Shown here one piece after another: positions 27,899 to 37,055 of a stretch of 59,757 nt of DNA. This DNA is from Verrucomicrobiota bacterium. Lineage in GTDB: Bacteria; Verrucomicrobiota; Verrucomicrobiia; Opitutales; Opitutaceae. Position 1 is the stretch's first letter. Each line of letters opens with the position of its first letter. Below the pieces are notes generated by a model. That model did no database searches. It was not told the origin of the DNA and worked only from the letters and a program-made list of their open reading frames with translations. The stretch is from the NCBI GenBank assembly GCA_028293545.1, contig JAQGOP010000060.1, positions 1 to 59,757 on the forward strand. The letters are read 5' to 3'. A program made the translations under genes and the position numbers.

Positions 27899-29104
27899 TC
27901 AGAGTCCGAGTTCCTGTTTTACGTCCGCGAATGCCTTGATGGCAAATTCAAGGTCTTCCCGGCTGTGCGCGGCGCTCACCTGCGTCCGGATGCGAGCGGC
28001 GCCCTGCGGCACCACCGGGTAGAAAAACCCGATCACATAAATTCCTTTTTCCAGCATGCGCGCGGCAAACTTCTGCGAGAGCGCCGCGTCGCCGAGCATC
28101 ACGGGGACGATCGGGTGCGACCCCGGCCGCAGCGTCAGCCCGGCCTTGGTCAGGCCTTCGCGGAAAAACCTGGTGTTCGCCTCGAGCTTGTCGCGCAACG
28201 CGGTCGAGCGAGTGATCAGCTCGAGAGTGGTGATCGAAGCCGATGCAATCACGGGAGCCAACGTGTTCGAGAACAGGTAAGGCCGCGATCGCTGACGCAG
28301 CAGGTCGACGATTTCCTGCTTCCCGCTGACGTACCCGCCGCTCGCGCCGCCGAGGGCTTTTCCGAGCGTGCCGGTGATGACGTCGACGCGTCCCATCACG
28401 CCGCAGTGTTCGTGCGTGCCGCGGCCGGTCTTGCCCATGAAACCTACCGCGTGGCTGTCATCCATCATTACCAACGCGCCATATTTGTCCGCGAGGTCAC
28501 AGATCGCCTTCATGTTGGCGATGTATCCGTCCATCGAAAAAACCCCATCGGTCGCGATCAGCTTAAACCGCGCTTTCGCCGCGTCGGCCTCCTGCAGCTT
28601 CGCCTCGAGGTCGGCCATGTCGCCGTTCTTGTAACGGTAACGCTGGGCCTTGCAAAGGCGGATGCCGTCGATGATCGACGCGTGGTTCAGCTCGTCGCTG
28701 ATCACGGCGTCTTCCGCTGACAGCAGCGTTTCAAACACGCCGCCGTTCGCGTCGAAGCACGAGCCATAGAGGATGGTATCGTCGGTGCCGAGGAACCCGC
28801 TGAGCTTCGCCTCCAATTCCTTGTGGATCTGCTGCGTGCCACAGATGAAACGCACCGACGCCAGCCCGTACCCCCAGCGATCGAGTGTGGCGTGCGCGGA
28901 CTTGATGATCTCGGGGTGATCGGCGAGCCCGAGGTAATTGTTCGCGCAGAAATTGAGCACCGCCTTGCCCGCGCCACCAGCGGGAGCGGTGACCGTGATG
29001 TGCGCGCGCTGCGGCGTCGTGATCACGCGCTCCCTTTTATAAAGCCCCGCGGCCTCGATGCCGCCGAGCGTTTGTTTCAAGTGGGCGAGGTAATCGGCCG
29101 TCAT
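27899..29104 (-). CDS. kbl: Glycine C-acetyltransferase (2-amino-3-ketobutyrate CoA ligase)
   Basis: This 401-residue PLP enzyme of the alpha-oxoamine synthase family has [14 protein letters not shown] and [13 protein letters not shown]. The PLP-binding region is [17 protein letters not shown], and the Schiff-base Lys is in [16 protein letters not shown]. The last segment, [18 protein letters not shown], matches Kbl better than BioF or HemA. It cleaves 2-amino-3-oxobutyrate with CoA to glycine and acetyl-CoA, the second step of threonine breakdown. tdh lies immediately upstream. Confidence 0.95.
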   Translation of the reverse strand: MTADYLAHLKQTLGGIEAAGLYKRERVITTPQRAHITVTAPAGGAGKAVLNFCANNYLGLADHPEIIKSAHATLDRWGYGLASVRFICGTQQIHKELEAKLSGFLGTDDTILYGSCFDANGGVFETLLSAEDAVISDELNHASIIDGIRLCKAQRYRYKNGDMADLEAKLQEADAAKARFKLIATDGVFSMDGYIANMKAICDLADKYGALVMMDDSHAVGFMGKTGRGTHEHCGVMGRVDVITGTLGKALGGASGGYVSGKQEIVDLLRQRSRPYLFSNTLAPVIASASITTLELITRSTALRDKLEANTRFFREGLTKAGLTLRPGSHPIVPVMLGDAALSQKFAARMLEKGIYVIGFFYPVVPQGAARIRTQVSAAHSREDLEFAIKAFADVKQELGL

Positions 29105-29166
29105 GGAAGCGTAGTATGCAGGTCGAGGGTGACCTGCCTAATTAAAAACAAGCCACGGCGCGGCGG

Positions 29167-30207
29167 TCAGCTCCAGGTCAGCACAATTTTCCCGCTCTTG
29201 CCCGAGCGCATGAGGTCGAAGCCTTCCTGGAATTCCGTGTAGGGAAAGCGATGGGTGATGACCGGCGAAATATCGAGGCCGCTCTGGATCATCGAGGACA
29301 TCTTGTACCACGTTTCATACATTTCCCGGCCGTAGATGCCGCGGATCGTGAGCATGTTGAAAACGACCTTGTTCCAGTCGACCGCGGCCGCGCCGGGCAT
29401 GATGCCGAGCAGCGCGATGCGGCCACCGTGGGCCATGTTGTCGATCATGTCATTCAGCGCGCGGGGATTGCCCGACATCTCCAGGCCGATGTCGAAACCC
29501 TCCTTCATGCCGATGTCACGCTGCACTTCGGGAAGCTTTTCCTTCGAAACATCGACGGTGCGCGTCGCGCCCATCTTCATGGCCAGCGCCAGGCGATCGG
29601 GGTTCACATCGGTGACCACGATCTTGCGCGCGCCCGCGTGCTTCGCGATCGCGACCGCCATGCAGCCGATCGGGCCCGCGCCGGTGATCAGGACATCTTC
29701 GCCGACGAGGTCGTACTGGAGCGCGGTGTGCGTCGCGTTGCCGAGCGGATCGAAACAGGAAAGCACATCCAGCGAGATCGCCGGGTCGACGTGCACCGCG
29801 TTGCTTGACGGGATGCACAGGTACTCGGCAAACGCGCCCTGCCGGTTGACCCCCACGCCCTTCGTGTCCTTGCACAAGTGCCGGCGGCCAGCGAGGCAGT
29901 TGCGGCACACGCCGCAGACGATGTGACCCTCGCCGTCGACAAGATCGCCCTTGGTGAAACCGATGACGTTGCTCCCGACCTCTTCAATCACCCCGACAAA
30001 TTCGTGCCCGATGACCATCGGGGTCTTGATGGTTTTTTCCGCCCACGAGTCCCAGTTGTAGATGTGGACATCGGTCCCGCAGATGGAGGTTTTCTTGATC
30101 TTGATGAGGACGTCGTTGATGCCGGGCTTTGGGACCGGGACCTCGGTCATTTGAAGCCCGGGACCGGGAGTTAGCTTGGCGATGGCGCGCATGGTGGGAG
30201 CAGGCAT
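29167..30207 (-). CDS. tdh: L-threonine 3-dehydrogenase
   Basis: This 346-residue zinc-dependent medium-chain dehydrogenase has the catalytic zinc Cys in [17 protein letters not shown] and [14 protein letters not shown]. The structural-zinc cysteines are in [19 protein letters not shown]. The NAD domain has [16 protein letters not shown] and the end has [14 protein letters not shown]. It oxidises threonine to 2-amino-3-oxobutyrate, the substrate of the neighbouring kbl product. An in-frame ATG at 30192 aligns with the E. coli start and is an alternative. The frame stays open further upstream without coding character. Confidence 0.95.
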   Translation of the reverse strand: MPAPTMRAIAKLTPGPGLQMTEVPVPKPGINDVLIKIKKTSICGTDVHIYNWDSWAEKTIKTPMVIGHEFVGVIEEVGSNVIGFTKGDLVDGEGHIVCGVCRNCLAGRRHLCKDTKGVGVNRQGAFAEYLCIPSSNAVHVDPAISLDVLSCFDPLGNATHTALQYDLVGEDVLITGAGPIGCMAVAIAKHAGARKIVVTDVNPDRLALAMKMGATRTVDVSKEKLPEVQRDIGMKEGFDIGLEMSGNPRALNDMIDNMAHGGRIALLGIMPGAAAVDWNKVVFNMLTIRGIYGREMYETWYKMSSMIQSGLDISPVITHRFPYTEFQEGFDLMRSGKSGKIVLTWS

Positions 30208-30245
30208 GACAATATGATTTTTGCTGGGAATGTGAGGACGCCGGC

Positions 30246-30734
30246 TCACTCCGCAAATAATTCCGAGCCCTCCAAGGCCAGCAGGCGGAGCTTGGTCTTG
30301 ATCCCACCCGGTCCGGAAAAGCCCGTCATCTTCCCATCGGCGGCGACGATCCGATGGCAGGGCACCAGCAGCGGCCATGGATTCGCGCCCAGCGCCGCCC
30401 CCACCGCGCGGCTCGCGGCGGGTGGTTGTCCCAAGGCCGTCGCGATATTTCCGTAGCTCGCGGTCTGGCCGGCTTTCACCGCGAGCGTCGCGCAATAAAC
30501 CGCCTTCGCGAAGCCCGGGACGCGGGAAAAATCGTACGGCGCGTCGGAGAAGTCCCGGAGCTTCCCGGCAAGATGCTCCTGCGCCTGGCTGATGATCGCC
30601 GCGACGTTCCCAGGCGCGTCGGCGGTGTCGCCTTCACGTGCGAGGGCGCCGGGCAACTCGAAGCCGATGAGCCCGGAAAGCTCCCACGAGATGGCGCACC
30701 GGCCGAGCGCGGTTTCGAACGTTGCGCGCGGCAT
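30246..30734 (-). CDS. ogt: Methylated-DNA--protein-cysteine S-methyltransferase
   Basis: This 162-residue protein has the active-site motif [15 protein letters not shown] with acceptor Cys in PCHR. The helix-turn-helix with the arginine finger is in [20 protein letters not shown]. It removes alkyl groups from O6-alkylguanine in a suicide reaction. The length fits Ogt rather than the longer Ada. It is 2 bases from the end of the S9 peptidase gene and 38 from tdh, all minus strand. Confidence 0.93.
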   Translation of the reverse strand: MPRATFETALGRCAISWELSGLIGFELPGALAREGDTADAPGNVAAIISQAQEHLAGKLRDFSDAPYDFSRVPGFAKAVYCATLAVKAGQTASYGNIATALGQPPAASRAVGAALGANPWPLLVPCHRIVAADGKMTGFSGPGGIKTKLRLLALEGSELFAE

Positions 30735-30736
30735 GC

Positions 30737-32977
30737 TCAGTTTTCGCCGATGAAGCGGCGGAAGAATTCATCGAAGCGGACGATGCGATCGAGCCGCTGT
30801 TTAGGTTCGCCGCTGCGGCTGAGCTCGTGCGTGGCGCGGGGGTAACGCGCGTATTCGACGGGCTGGCCCAGGACCTTGAGGGACTTGTAGAGCATTTCGC
30901 TCTGCACGAAACCGGTCCGGAGATCGGCGTCGCCGTGCTTGATCAGCAACGGCGTCTTGATCTGGTCCACGAAGGTGATCGGCGAATTGGCTTCGAGGAT
31001 CGCGCGGGTTTCCTTCTGCCACGGGTAACCGCCGAAATCATACGGCACGAGTCGCCACGCGTTGCCCTCGCCGAAGAACGTCGAGAGGTCGTAGACGCCG
31101 CGCACCGCGACAGCGGCCTTGAAACGCTGGTCGTGCGAAATCACCCACGCGGTCAGATAACCGCCATAACTCCCGCCGGTGATCACCTGCCGGCTCGGAT
31201 CAACCCAGGTTTCCTTTGCCGCCAGGTCCGCGGCGGCCAGCACATCGGCGCCGGGCGCGGGACCCCAGTTCTGGTAGTTCGCGTGCTGAAAATCGAAGCC
31301 GTAGCCGCCGGACCCGCGCGGGTTGGAATAGACGATGCCGTAGCCCCGGGCGGCGAAGAACTGGAACTCATGCCACATCGAAGCCTCGCCCGGTCCCCAC
31401 ATCGCCTGCGGGCCGCCGTGGATTTCCAGCAACAGCGGATATTTTTTCCCGCTCTCGAAATACGCCGGTTTGATCAGCCAGACGTCGACGACCATGCCAT
31501 CGGGACGCGTGACCGTGCGGTGTTCGGGCAGGCCGAGTTTCTTGTCCTTCAGCCACTGGCTGTTGTGGCTCGTGAGGATGTGCGGTTCCTTCGCCGCGGC
31601 ATCCGAGGTGTAGAGCTCGTAGGGATTCGCCGGCTTCGTCAGCACGTAAGCGAGCCGGCCATCGCGGAGGTCGAACGCATTGATCCCGGTTTCGAGGCTC
31701 GTCAACCGCTCCACCTTCGCCTGCGGTTTCGCGGCCACGCGGAAGAGGGGAAAGCCGCCATTGCTCGCGGCGGTGAAATAGACGTGCTGTGAATCATTCG
31801 TCCAGCGCACCCGGTTCGCGCTCCGATCGAAGGAATCGATGTACCACGGCGGGGAATTGTCGCCGACCGTTTTGAACCCCACGCGTGTCTGCACATAGCC
31901 CGGGTTTTTCACCACGTCCTGCGCGAGGAACGCCACAACCTTCCCATCGGGGGAGAATACGGGTTCGTCCACATTGCGGCTCGGGTCGGATACCAGCGGT
32001 GCGCGACCGGTGCCGTCGACGTTGATGATCTCGAGGTTGTTCGAGAGCTCACGGTCGGGATCCTGCGCCGTGTCGGAATCGATCGCATACACGAGGGCCC
32101 GGCCGTCGGCGGACCAGGTGGGTTTGTTCGCATTGCGGTAGCCGAGCGTCAACGCCCGGGGCTCGGCGTTTTCGTGGGGCTCGATGACAAACACCGTTTC
32201 GAATTCGCGTTGGGGCTCGAGGTCGGATTCGCCGATGAAATTGAGCCGGGAGATGACGCGTGGATTTCCCTCCGCCTCGTTCTGCGCGAGCCAGTCGCGC
32301 TGTTCCTGGCGCGAGCCGTCGGTGTTCACCGTGGGTTTCCTGGCGTCCTTCGCCTTGTCGAACCAATCTCCGACGTCGCCCGGCGTGCGGTTCACGCGTT
32401 CGACTTTCCAGCTGGGCTGGGGATTCGCCGCCTTGGCTTTCTCCAAGCCCTTCCGGACATCGCTCGCACTGAGGCTGGAGGTGAAGGCGATCAATTTTCC
32501 ATCCGGCGACCACTGGGGATGCGCCGCGCCGGACTCGAGCTTGGTGATCGGGAAGGCTTCGCCGCCGTCCATCAGCGGGAGGATCCAGACCTGGCCCTTT
32601 TCTTTTTCGCGCCGCACAAAAGCGATCCGCCGGCCGTCAGGACTCCACTGGGGCGAAGTGGCGCTGGCTTCGCCCCGGGTGAGTTCGCGCGGGGCGGAGC
32701 GGCCGTCGGTCGCCGCGATCCAGAGGCGCGCCTGGTAACTGTAGTCGCCGGGTTTGTCAGGTTTCTCGATGATCGTCTTGACGGTGTAGACCACGTTCTG
32801 CCCGTCGGGTGAAAGCACGGGCGTGTCGAGTTGCGCGATCTTGAGCAGGTCCGACGCTTTGATCAGCGAGTCGACCAGGCTGGTATTTTCGACGGCGAAA
32901 AGCGCGGGGCGAAAAACCACGAAGGCCACGGCGCACGCGAGCCACAAGCGGGAGGGGAATCGCATATGGGTTTGCAT
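30737..32977 (-). CDS. Exported S9 family prolyl-oligopeptidase-type peptidase
   Basis: This ~746-residue protein has a signal peptide (LWLACAVAFVVF, cleavage near ALFA). It has an N-terminal beta-propeller of WD40/TolB-like repeats (SPDGQNVVYTV, SPDGRRIAFV, SPDGKLIAF, SADGRALVY). The C-terminal alpha/beta-hydrolase domain has Ser in ITGGSYGGYLTAW, Asp in IKHGDADLRTG and His in RATHELSRSG. It cleaves short peptides in the periplasm or outside. An ATG at 32965 is an alternative start. It heads the minus-strand series with ogt, tdh, kbl and cdd, consistent with peptide and amino-acid use. Confidence 0.92.
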   Translation of the reverse strand: MQTHMRFPSRLWLACAVAFVVFRPALFAVENTSLVDSLIKASDLLKIAQLDTPVLSPDGQNVVYTVKTIIEKPDKPGDYSYQARLWIAATDGRSAPRELTRGEASATSPQWSPDGRRIAFVRREKEKGQVWILPLMDGGEAFPITKLESGAAHPQWSPDGKLIAFTSSLSASDVRKGLEKAKAANPQPSWKVERVNRTPGDVGDWFDKAKDARKPTVNTDGSRQEQRDWLAQNEAEGNPRVISRLNFIGESDLEPQREFETVFVIEPHENAEPRALTLGYRNANKPTWSADGRALVYAIDSDTAQDPDRELSNNLEIINVDGTGRAPLVSDPSRNVDEPVFSPDGKVVAFLAQDVVKNPGYVQTRVGFKTVGDNSPPWYIDSFDRSANRVRWTNDSQHVYFTAASNGGFPLFRVAAKPQAKVERLTSLETGINAFDLRDGRLAYVLTKPANPYELYTSDAAAKEPHILTSHNSQWLKDKKLGLPEHRTVTRPDGMVVDVWLIKPAYFESGKKYPLLLEIHGGPQAMWGPGEASMWHEFQFFAARGYGIVYSNPRGSGGYGFDFQHANYQNWGPAPGADVLAAADLAAKETWVDPSRQVITGGSYGGYLTAWVISHDQRFKAAVAVRGVYDLSTFFGEGNAWRLVPYDFGGYPWQKETRAILEANSPITFVDQIKTPLLIKHGDADLRTGFVQSEMLYKSLKVLGQPVEYARYPRATHELSRSGEPKQRLDRIVRFDEFFRRFIGEN

Positions 32978-33013
32978 CGTGAGCGGGGAGACGTTCGTGT
33001 CGAAGCGATTTCC

Positions 33014-34282
33014 ATGCAGAATCGGTTCTACAATGACTTCGACATCGAGACCTATGGCGGCGGGCGGAAATCGGATTACCGCAGTCCTTTCCAGATTGAT
33101 CGCGACCGGATCATCCATGCGCACGCGTTTCGGAAACTGCAGTCCAAGACCCAGGTCTTCCTCTCGGGCGAATATGATTTCTACCGGACGCGACTGACCC
33201 ACTCGATGGAAGTCGCGCAGATCGGGCGCTCGATCTGCCATTATCTGAAGACGCGCGGCGGCCTGTTGAAGGAGGATTTCTTCATCGACGGCGAACTCGT
33301 CGAGGGCATCTGCCTCGCGCACGACCTGGGTCATCCGCCGTTTGGTCATTCCGGGGAGCGGACGCTGCAGGAGCTGATGATCAAATGGGGGGGCTTCGAG
33401 GGCAACGCCCAGACGCTGCGCCTGCTGACGGGCACGCTGTACCAGAACGAAACCAGCGTGCGCGGGATGCAGCCGACGCGGGCGCTGCTCGACGGCGTGC
33501 TGAAGTACAAAAAACTTTTCCGGGAATTCCCGAAGAAGCCGCAGAATCATTTTCTCTACGACCCGCAGGCGGCGGAGCGCGATTACGTGTTTGGTTCGGT
33601 GAAGATCCCGCGGGCGTTGCACGCCGGGGAAAACCTGAATGTTTTCAAGAGCGTCGAATGCCAGGTCATGGATTGGGCGGACGATGCGGCATACTCGCTC
33701 AACGACATCGTCGATGGCGTGAAGGCCGGCTTCCTGACGCAGGACAAAGTGGAAACCTGGGCGGGTGGGGAACCGATCGACGCGCAGCAGCAGCAACTGC
33801 TCGACGTGTTGTTCGACGCGATCCGCGCCGATCGGCTCGAGAACGTTTTTGCCCAGAAGATCGGCGTCTTCATCTGCGCGTGCCGGCTGCGCGAGCGCGA
33901 CAATTTCATGGCCGCGAAGACGAATCGGTACCGCTTCGAGCTCGTGGTTTCACCCGAGGCGGAGCGGGAGGCGAAATTTTTCAAGAAGGTGGCCAACGAC
34001 ATCATCTTCGAGAGCCCGCAGCTCCAGCAGATCGAGCACAAGGCGCGGCGGGTGCTTTTCGACCTGTGGGGTGCGTGCTGGAACAACTACGTCGAGAAAG
34101 GCGCGCGCGTGATCAATGTCCTGCCGGCGCGTGTCGGCAAACTGATCGACGGCGAAAAGACCACCGCCGGGAAAGCCCGCCAGATCTGCGACTATCTCGC
34201 GGGTTTGACCGACGGCATGATCGTGCACACCTACCGCCGCCTCTTCGACCCGGAGTTTGGGTCAATCCGGGACCTGAGTTAA
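33014..34282 (+). CDS. dgt: Deoxyguanosinetriphosphate triphosphohydrolase-like protein
   Basis: This 422-residue HD-domain protein has the dGTPase pattern. It has SPFQIDRDRIIHAHAFRKLQSKTQV, RLTHSMEVAQIGRSI (first metal His), ICLAHDLGHPPFGHSGE (HD pair), and the later VMDWADDAAYSLNDIVDG. It hydrolyses dNTPs to nucleosides and triphosphate. The ATG at 33014 fits the family N terminus; upstream in-frame codons overlap the divergent peptidase gene, so the two starts are only 36 bases apart. Confidence 0.92.
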   Translation: MQNRFYNDFDIETYGGGRKSDYRSPFQIDRDRIIHAHAFRKLQSKTQVFLSGEYDFYRTRLTHSMEVAQIGRSICHYLKTRGGLLKEDFFIDGELVEGICLAHDLGHPPFGHSGERTLQELMIKWGGFEGNAQTLRLLTGTLYQNETSVRGMQPTRALLDGVLKYKKLFREFPKKPQNHFLYDPQAAERDYVFGSVKIPRALHAGENLNVFKSVECQVMDWADDAAYSLNDIVDGVKAGFLTQDKVETWAGGEPIDAQQQQLLDVLFDAIRADRLENVFAQKIGVFICACRLRERDNFMAAKTNRYRFELVVSPEAEREAKFFKKVANDIIFESPQLQQIEHKARRVLFDLWGACWNNYVEKGARVINVLPARVGKLIDGEKTTAGKARQICDYLAGLTDGMIVHTYRRLFDPEFGSIRDLS

Positions 34283-34300
34283 CGGGAAAAAATCCGCCTC

Positions 34301-34540
34301 ATGGAATCGCGGGTGACAATCGAGGCGGGACACCTTTGGACGAATCATGCGGGTGCGGGAATCCCCATCCTGTTGTCGAGCGGCGGACCCGGGTGCTGTG
34401 ACTATCCTGAGCCGGTCGACTTGATGTTGCGCGATCGCGTCCAGGTGGTGCGATGGGAACAGCGCGGATGCGGGCGTTCGGGCAGAGTAGGGCGAGGTCT
34501 CGGACCCGCCTCTGAAGAAAACGCGCTTCTTTACGGCTAA
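34301..34540 (+). pseudogene. Truncated alpha/beta-hydrolase (proline iminopeptidase-like) N-terminal remnant
   Basis: A 79-codon frame encodes ~60 residues that read as the start of a proline-iminopeptidase/alpha-beta hydrolase: HAGAGIPILLSSGGPG (oxyanion region) and VVRWEQRGCGRSG. After the codon at ~34484 the homology stops abruptly, and the DNA becomes a dispersed repeat (34487-34514, GGTCTCGGACCCGCCTCTG), followed by a stop at 34540. Catalytic Ser, Asp and His, normally further on, are missing. The gene appears truncated by deletion or element insertion. Confidence 0.7.
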
Positions 34541-34713
34541 AGATTCGAGACCAATGACGGGGCATTTTTTTCGTGTGTTTCGTGTATTTCGTGGTGACTA
34601 AATCCGGGAATCGAATTCGCGGAAGAGACTCCGGCTTCACTCAAGTAGACGTTCCCGGAGCAGGCGGGCCGCCTGCGCTACCTCCGGCGTCTCGTTCAAC
34701 GCTGTTCAGAAAC
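34487..34713. repeat. Composite repeat stretch after the hydrolase remnant
   Basis: Three elements follow in order. First is the GGTCTC..CCGCCTCTG element at 34487-34514. Second is a low-complexity TTCGTGTGTTTCGTGTATTT tract followed by CGTGGT at 34570-34595. Third is one REP-like palindrome GCAGGCGGGCCGCCTGC within 34654-34681. No gene is seen between 34541 and 34713. Confidence 0.6.
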
Positions 34714-35325
34714 TCACGGCGCGGGCTTGAGGTGGCCGACGTCCACTGCGCTCTGCACCATGTTTTCCGCGTAGCGCCACAATTCCTCGCAGCCTTCGGC
34801 GATGTGGCGGTTGCGGGCGACGACGCGATCCTGCGTGATACCGTGGTGATTCCATGCGGCGCCCTCGGTGCGGCAGTTCAGCAGCATCGGTTGGAAACGG
34901 TCGACCGCGGTGGCGAACTTCGATTCGGGCGTCTGCTTTTCTTCAAACTCGTCCCATAACGCGCGGAACTCGAGGGCCTGGTCGGGCGGAAGGAGCCCGA
35001 AGATGCGATCGGCGGCCCTGGCCTCGCGGTCGTGTTGGCCGGCCATGGCCGCGGTGTCGTAGGCAAAGGTGTCGCCGGCGTCGATTTCGACCAGATCGTG
35101 CACGATCAGCATTTTCAGCACGTGCAGCACGTCGAGCGACGGATGATTCGCGTGTTCCGCGAGGACGATCACGCAGAGGCAAAGATGCCAGGAATGTTCG
35201 GCGTCGTTTTCCGGGCGACGGCTTTGGGTGTTGATGGTCTGGCGGAAAATTTCCTTCAGCTTGTCGACCTCGAAGATGAACTCGATCTGTTGGGCGAGAC
35301 GCGCAGCTGGCGATAAGGAATCCAT
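34714..35325 (-). CDS. HD-domain hydrolase, YfbR/HDDC2-like nucleotidase
   Basis: This 203-residue protein has an HD fold: first His in NDAEHSWHLCLCV, the HD pair in MLIVHDLVEIDAGD, and an acidic D-x-F-Q region in TAVDRFQPMLLN. The sequence FIFEVDKLKEIFRQT near the N terminus is typical of the HDDC2/YfbR group, which dephosphorylates deoxynucleoside 5'-monophosphates. The ATG at 35325 gives the usual N terminus; a longer frame upstream has no support. Confidence 0.87.
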   Translation of the reverse strand: MDSLSPAARLAQQIEFIFEVDKLKEIFRQTINTQSRRPENDAEHSWHLCLCVIVLAEHANHPSLDVLHVLKMLIVHDLVEIDAGDTFAYDTAAMAGQHDREARAADRIFGLLPPDQALEFRALWDEFEEKQTPESKFATAVDRFQPMLLNCRTEGAAWNHHGITQDRVVARNRHIAEGCEELWRYAENMVQSAVDVGHLKPAP

Positions 35326-35695
35326 GGCGCTAAGGAAAAGTTGCGCAGGCACGGTGGCAATGCGGGTTTGAAGTAGCGTAGCCCGTCGGCCAGCTCCGGA
35401 GAACCGCAGTCCGTTGAAACCCGAACGATTCACGACTCGGTCAATCGCCAGTCGTCGTCATTGAACAAGCGAAACGCCGGCGCACGTTACAGCCGTTGGC
35501 GCGGGCAACGCCCGAATTGTTTTTTCAGAGGGTCTGTCCCTCGCCGGGGTTCCTCGCCCGGCTTATGCCAACCAGTTGCATTGGATGGACATAGATTGAC
35601 CCGACGTATGGGACGATGATGATCGTGGCGTGCGTTGCCGACACCGCATCTCGCGGTAGAGCGACGACGAGGAACAGCCACAACCAAAGGTAACT
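35326..35695. other. Intergenic region upstream of the exported barrel protein
   Basis: This 370-base gap separates two divergent genes. It contains a minus-strand copy of AGGGACAGACCCT (35528-35542) and a GC-rich hairpin around 35549-35565 (GCCGGGG..CCTCGCCCGGC). No coding frame with plausible codon use is seen. TTGACC at 35596 could be a -35 box, but no good -10 follows. Confidence 0.4.
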
Positions 35696-36445
35696 ATGAA
35701 ACGTCTCATATGTCTTCTTGTCGGAGTGGCATTGCCGCTCATCGGCATTGCTGAGGAAACCAAACCGGCCCAGGCCGCGCCCAAGGACATCGTAATCTCC
35801 ACCTACCGCGTCACGGTGAAAGACGGCCACATGGCCGCCTTCAAGGCCGCGATCGCCGCCCACGCCCAGAAATACCACAAGGGTGATTGGTCGTGGCGAG
35901 TCGGCGAAGTGATCTCGGGACCCAGCGGTGGCGACTATCAGATAATCGAAGGACCCTTCACCTGGACTACTTTCGATGGCCGCTCGGATTTGGGCGCAGA
36001 GCATCAGAAGGATTACGATACGAACATTCTTCCGCACACCGAGAAGGCGACTCCTGATACCTACGCCACGTTCGAGGAGGACCTCAGCACCACGGCGGCC
36101 ACCAAGTGGTCAAACAAGGTCATCATCTACCACTACACTGCCAAACCCGGCAAAGGCTGGCTGCTCGGCGACGCGCTGAAGTTCATGAAGGAAATCAACG
36201 CCAAGCGTCAGTTGGCCACGGTCGTCTGGCGCTCGGCATTCTCCGGTGAGACGGCCTTCTCGCTCGCCTATCGAACGAAGGACGGTTGGAAGGACCTGGA
36301 TATGGACCTTGCTTCGATGAAGAAGGTTGCCGACGAACTCCGCGGGGAAAATGCCTACGCGCGTCTTCAGGCGGACATCGCTGAGTCCTGCAAATCGATC
36401 TCGTCCGAGATGGTGGAATACAGGTCCGAACTCGGTTCCAAATAG
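35696..36445 (+). CDS. Exported protein with ABM/NIPSNAP-like character, function unknown
   Basis: This 249-residue protein has a signal peptide (MKRLICLLVGVALPLIGIAEE). The mature chain has two similar halves with beta-type stretches, such as VISTYRVTVKDGHMAAFKAAIAAH and VIIYHYTAKPGKGWLLGDALK. The pattern of a strand followed by a helix with a preceding Lys/Gly turn resembles ferredoxin-like dimeric alpha/beta barrels of the ABM or NIPSNAP type. This family guess is tentative. The AAAGGTAACT ribosome site and a strong terminator support a real, single-gene transcript. Inverted copies of an AGGGACAGACCCT repeat flank it. Confidence 0.78.
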   Translation: MKRLICLLVGVALPLIGIAEETKPAQAAPKDIVISTYRVTVKDGHMAAFKAAIAAHAQKYHKGDWSWRVGEVISGPSGGDYQIIEGPFTWTTFDGRSDLGAEHQKDYDTNILPHTEKATPDTYATFEEDLSTTAATKWSNKVIIYHYTAKPGKGWLLGDALKFMKEINAKRQLATVVWRSAFSGETAFSLAYRTKDGWKDLDMDLASMKKVADELRGENAYARLQADIAESCKSISSEMVEYRSELGSK

Positions 36446-36488
36446 CTACGCTCAAGCCCTTGCGGTCAGTCATACCTGACCGCGCCAG

Positions 36489-36519
36489 CCCGATTCCCGC
36501 AAGGAATCGGGTTTTTTTT
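36489..36519 (+). terminator. Rho-independent terminator of the 35696-36445 gene
   Basis: CCCGATTCC (36489-36497) pairs perfectly with GGAATCGGG (36503-36511) and is followed by eight T. It lies 43 bases after the stop codon. Confidence 0.9.
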
Positions 36520-36528
36520 GGGTGCGCG

Positions 36529-37020
36529 GCGCTGTTAGGGACAGACCCTCATGGAATTGTCTGGAACTGGCTCTAACCTCGCAAAGGTTCAAAATCCGCG
36601 CCTATCCGCGAAATCCGCGGGAAAAATTCGCCGCGACCTTACGTTGGAGGCGCTGTTAGGGACAGACCCTAACGCAATTTTTCTGACTCTGCCTTCAGGT
36701 GCGATCGTGCTGATTTTTTCCCGCGGAATCCGCGGAGACTCACGGATTTCGGGCGCTGTTAGGGACAGACCCTAATGTAATTGTCAGGAACTGTCTCCAG
36801 CTTCGCACCAAAGTTCAAAATCCGCGTCTATCCGCGAAATCCGCGGGAAAAATTTGATGCGATTTCACGTCGGACGCTGCGACGGACATTGAGGGAGGAC
36901 GTTTTATTTTCCCTGCGGAATGCGCGGATGCCCGCGGATTTCGAGCGGGAAGATTTTTTATCTTCTGGGACTATCCCTCGGTTCGAAAACATCCCTGGGT
37001 GAGGCGGCCGACAGATCCAC
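36529..37020. repeat. Cluster of AGGGACAGACCCT and CCGCGAAATCCGCGG repeats
   Basis: GCGCTGTTAGGGACAGACCC occurs at 36529, 36650 and 36753, spaced 121 and 103 bases. Between and after them lies AAAATCCGCG..CTATCCGC, followed by GAAATCCGCGGGAAAAATT, at about 36591-36636 and 36811-36856. An inverted form lies around 36712-36750. Short open frames here change with each unit and have no coding character. The ~600-base gap holds no gene before the small ORF at 37056. Confidence 0.65.
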
Positions 37021-37055
37021 CTCGCTTTTGAGTGCGGGAACCTGCCAACTCACGC

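Noticed and set aside
32978..33796. An N-terminal extension of the S9 peptidase by ~270 residues
   Set aside because: It is antisense to dgt, and the signal peptide begins at 32977 or 32965.
35596..35624. TTGACC plus a possible -10 box upstream of the exported barrel protein
   Set aside because: The sequence 17 bases on (ATGATC) is a poor match; too weak to annotate.
36541..36775. Short open frames within the repeat cluster (about 74 codons)
   Set aside because: They consist of repeat units, change with the unit, and show no ribosome site or coding bias.
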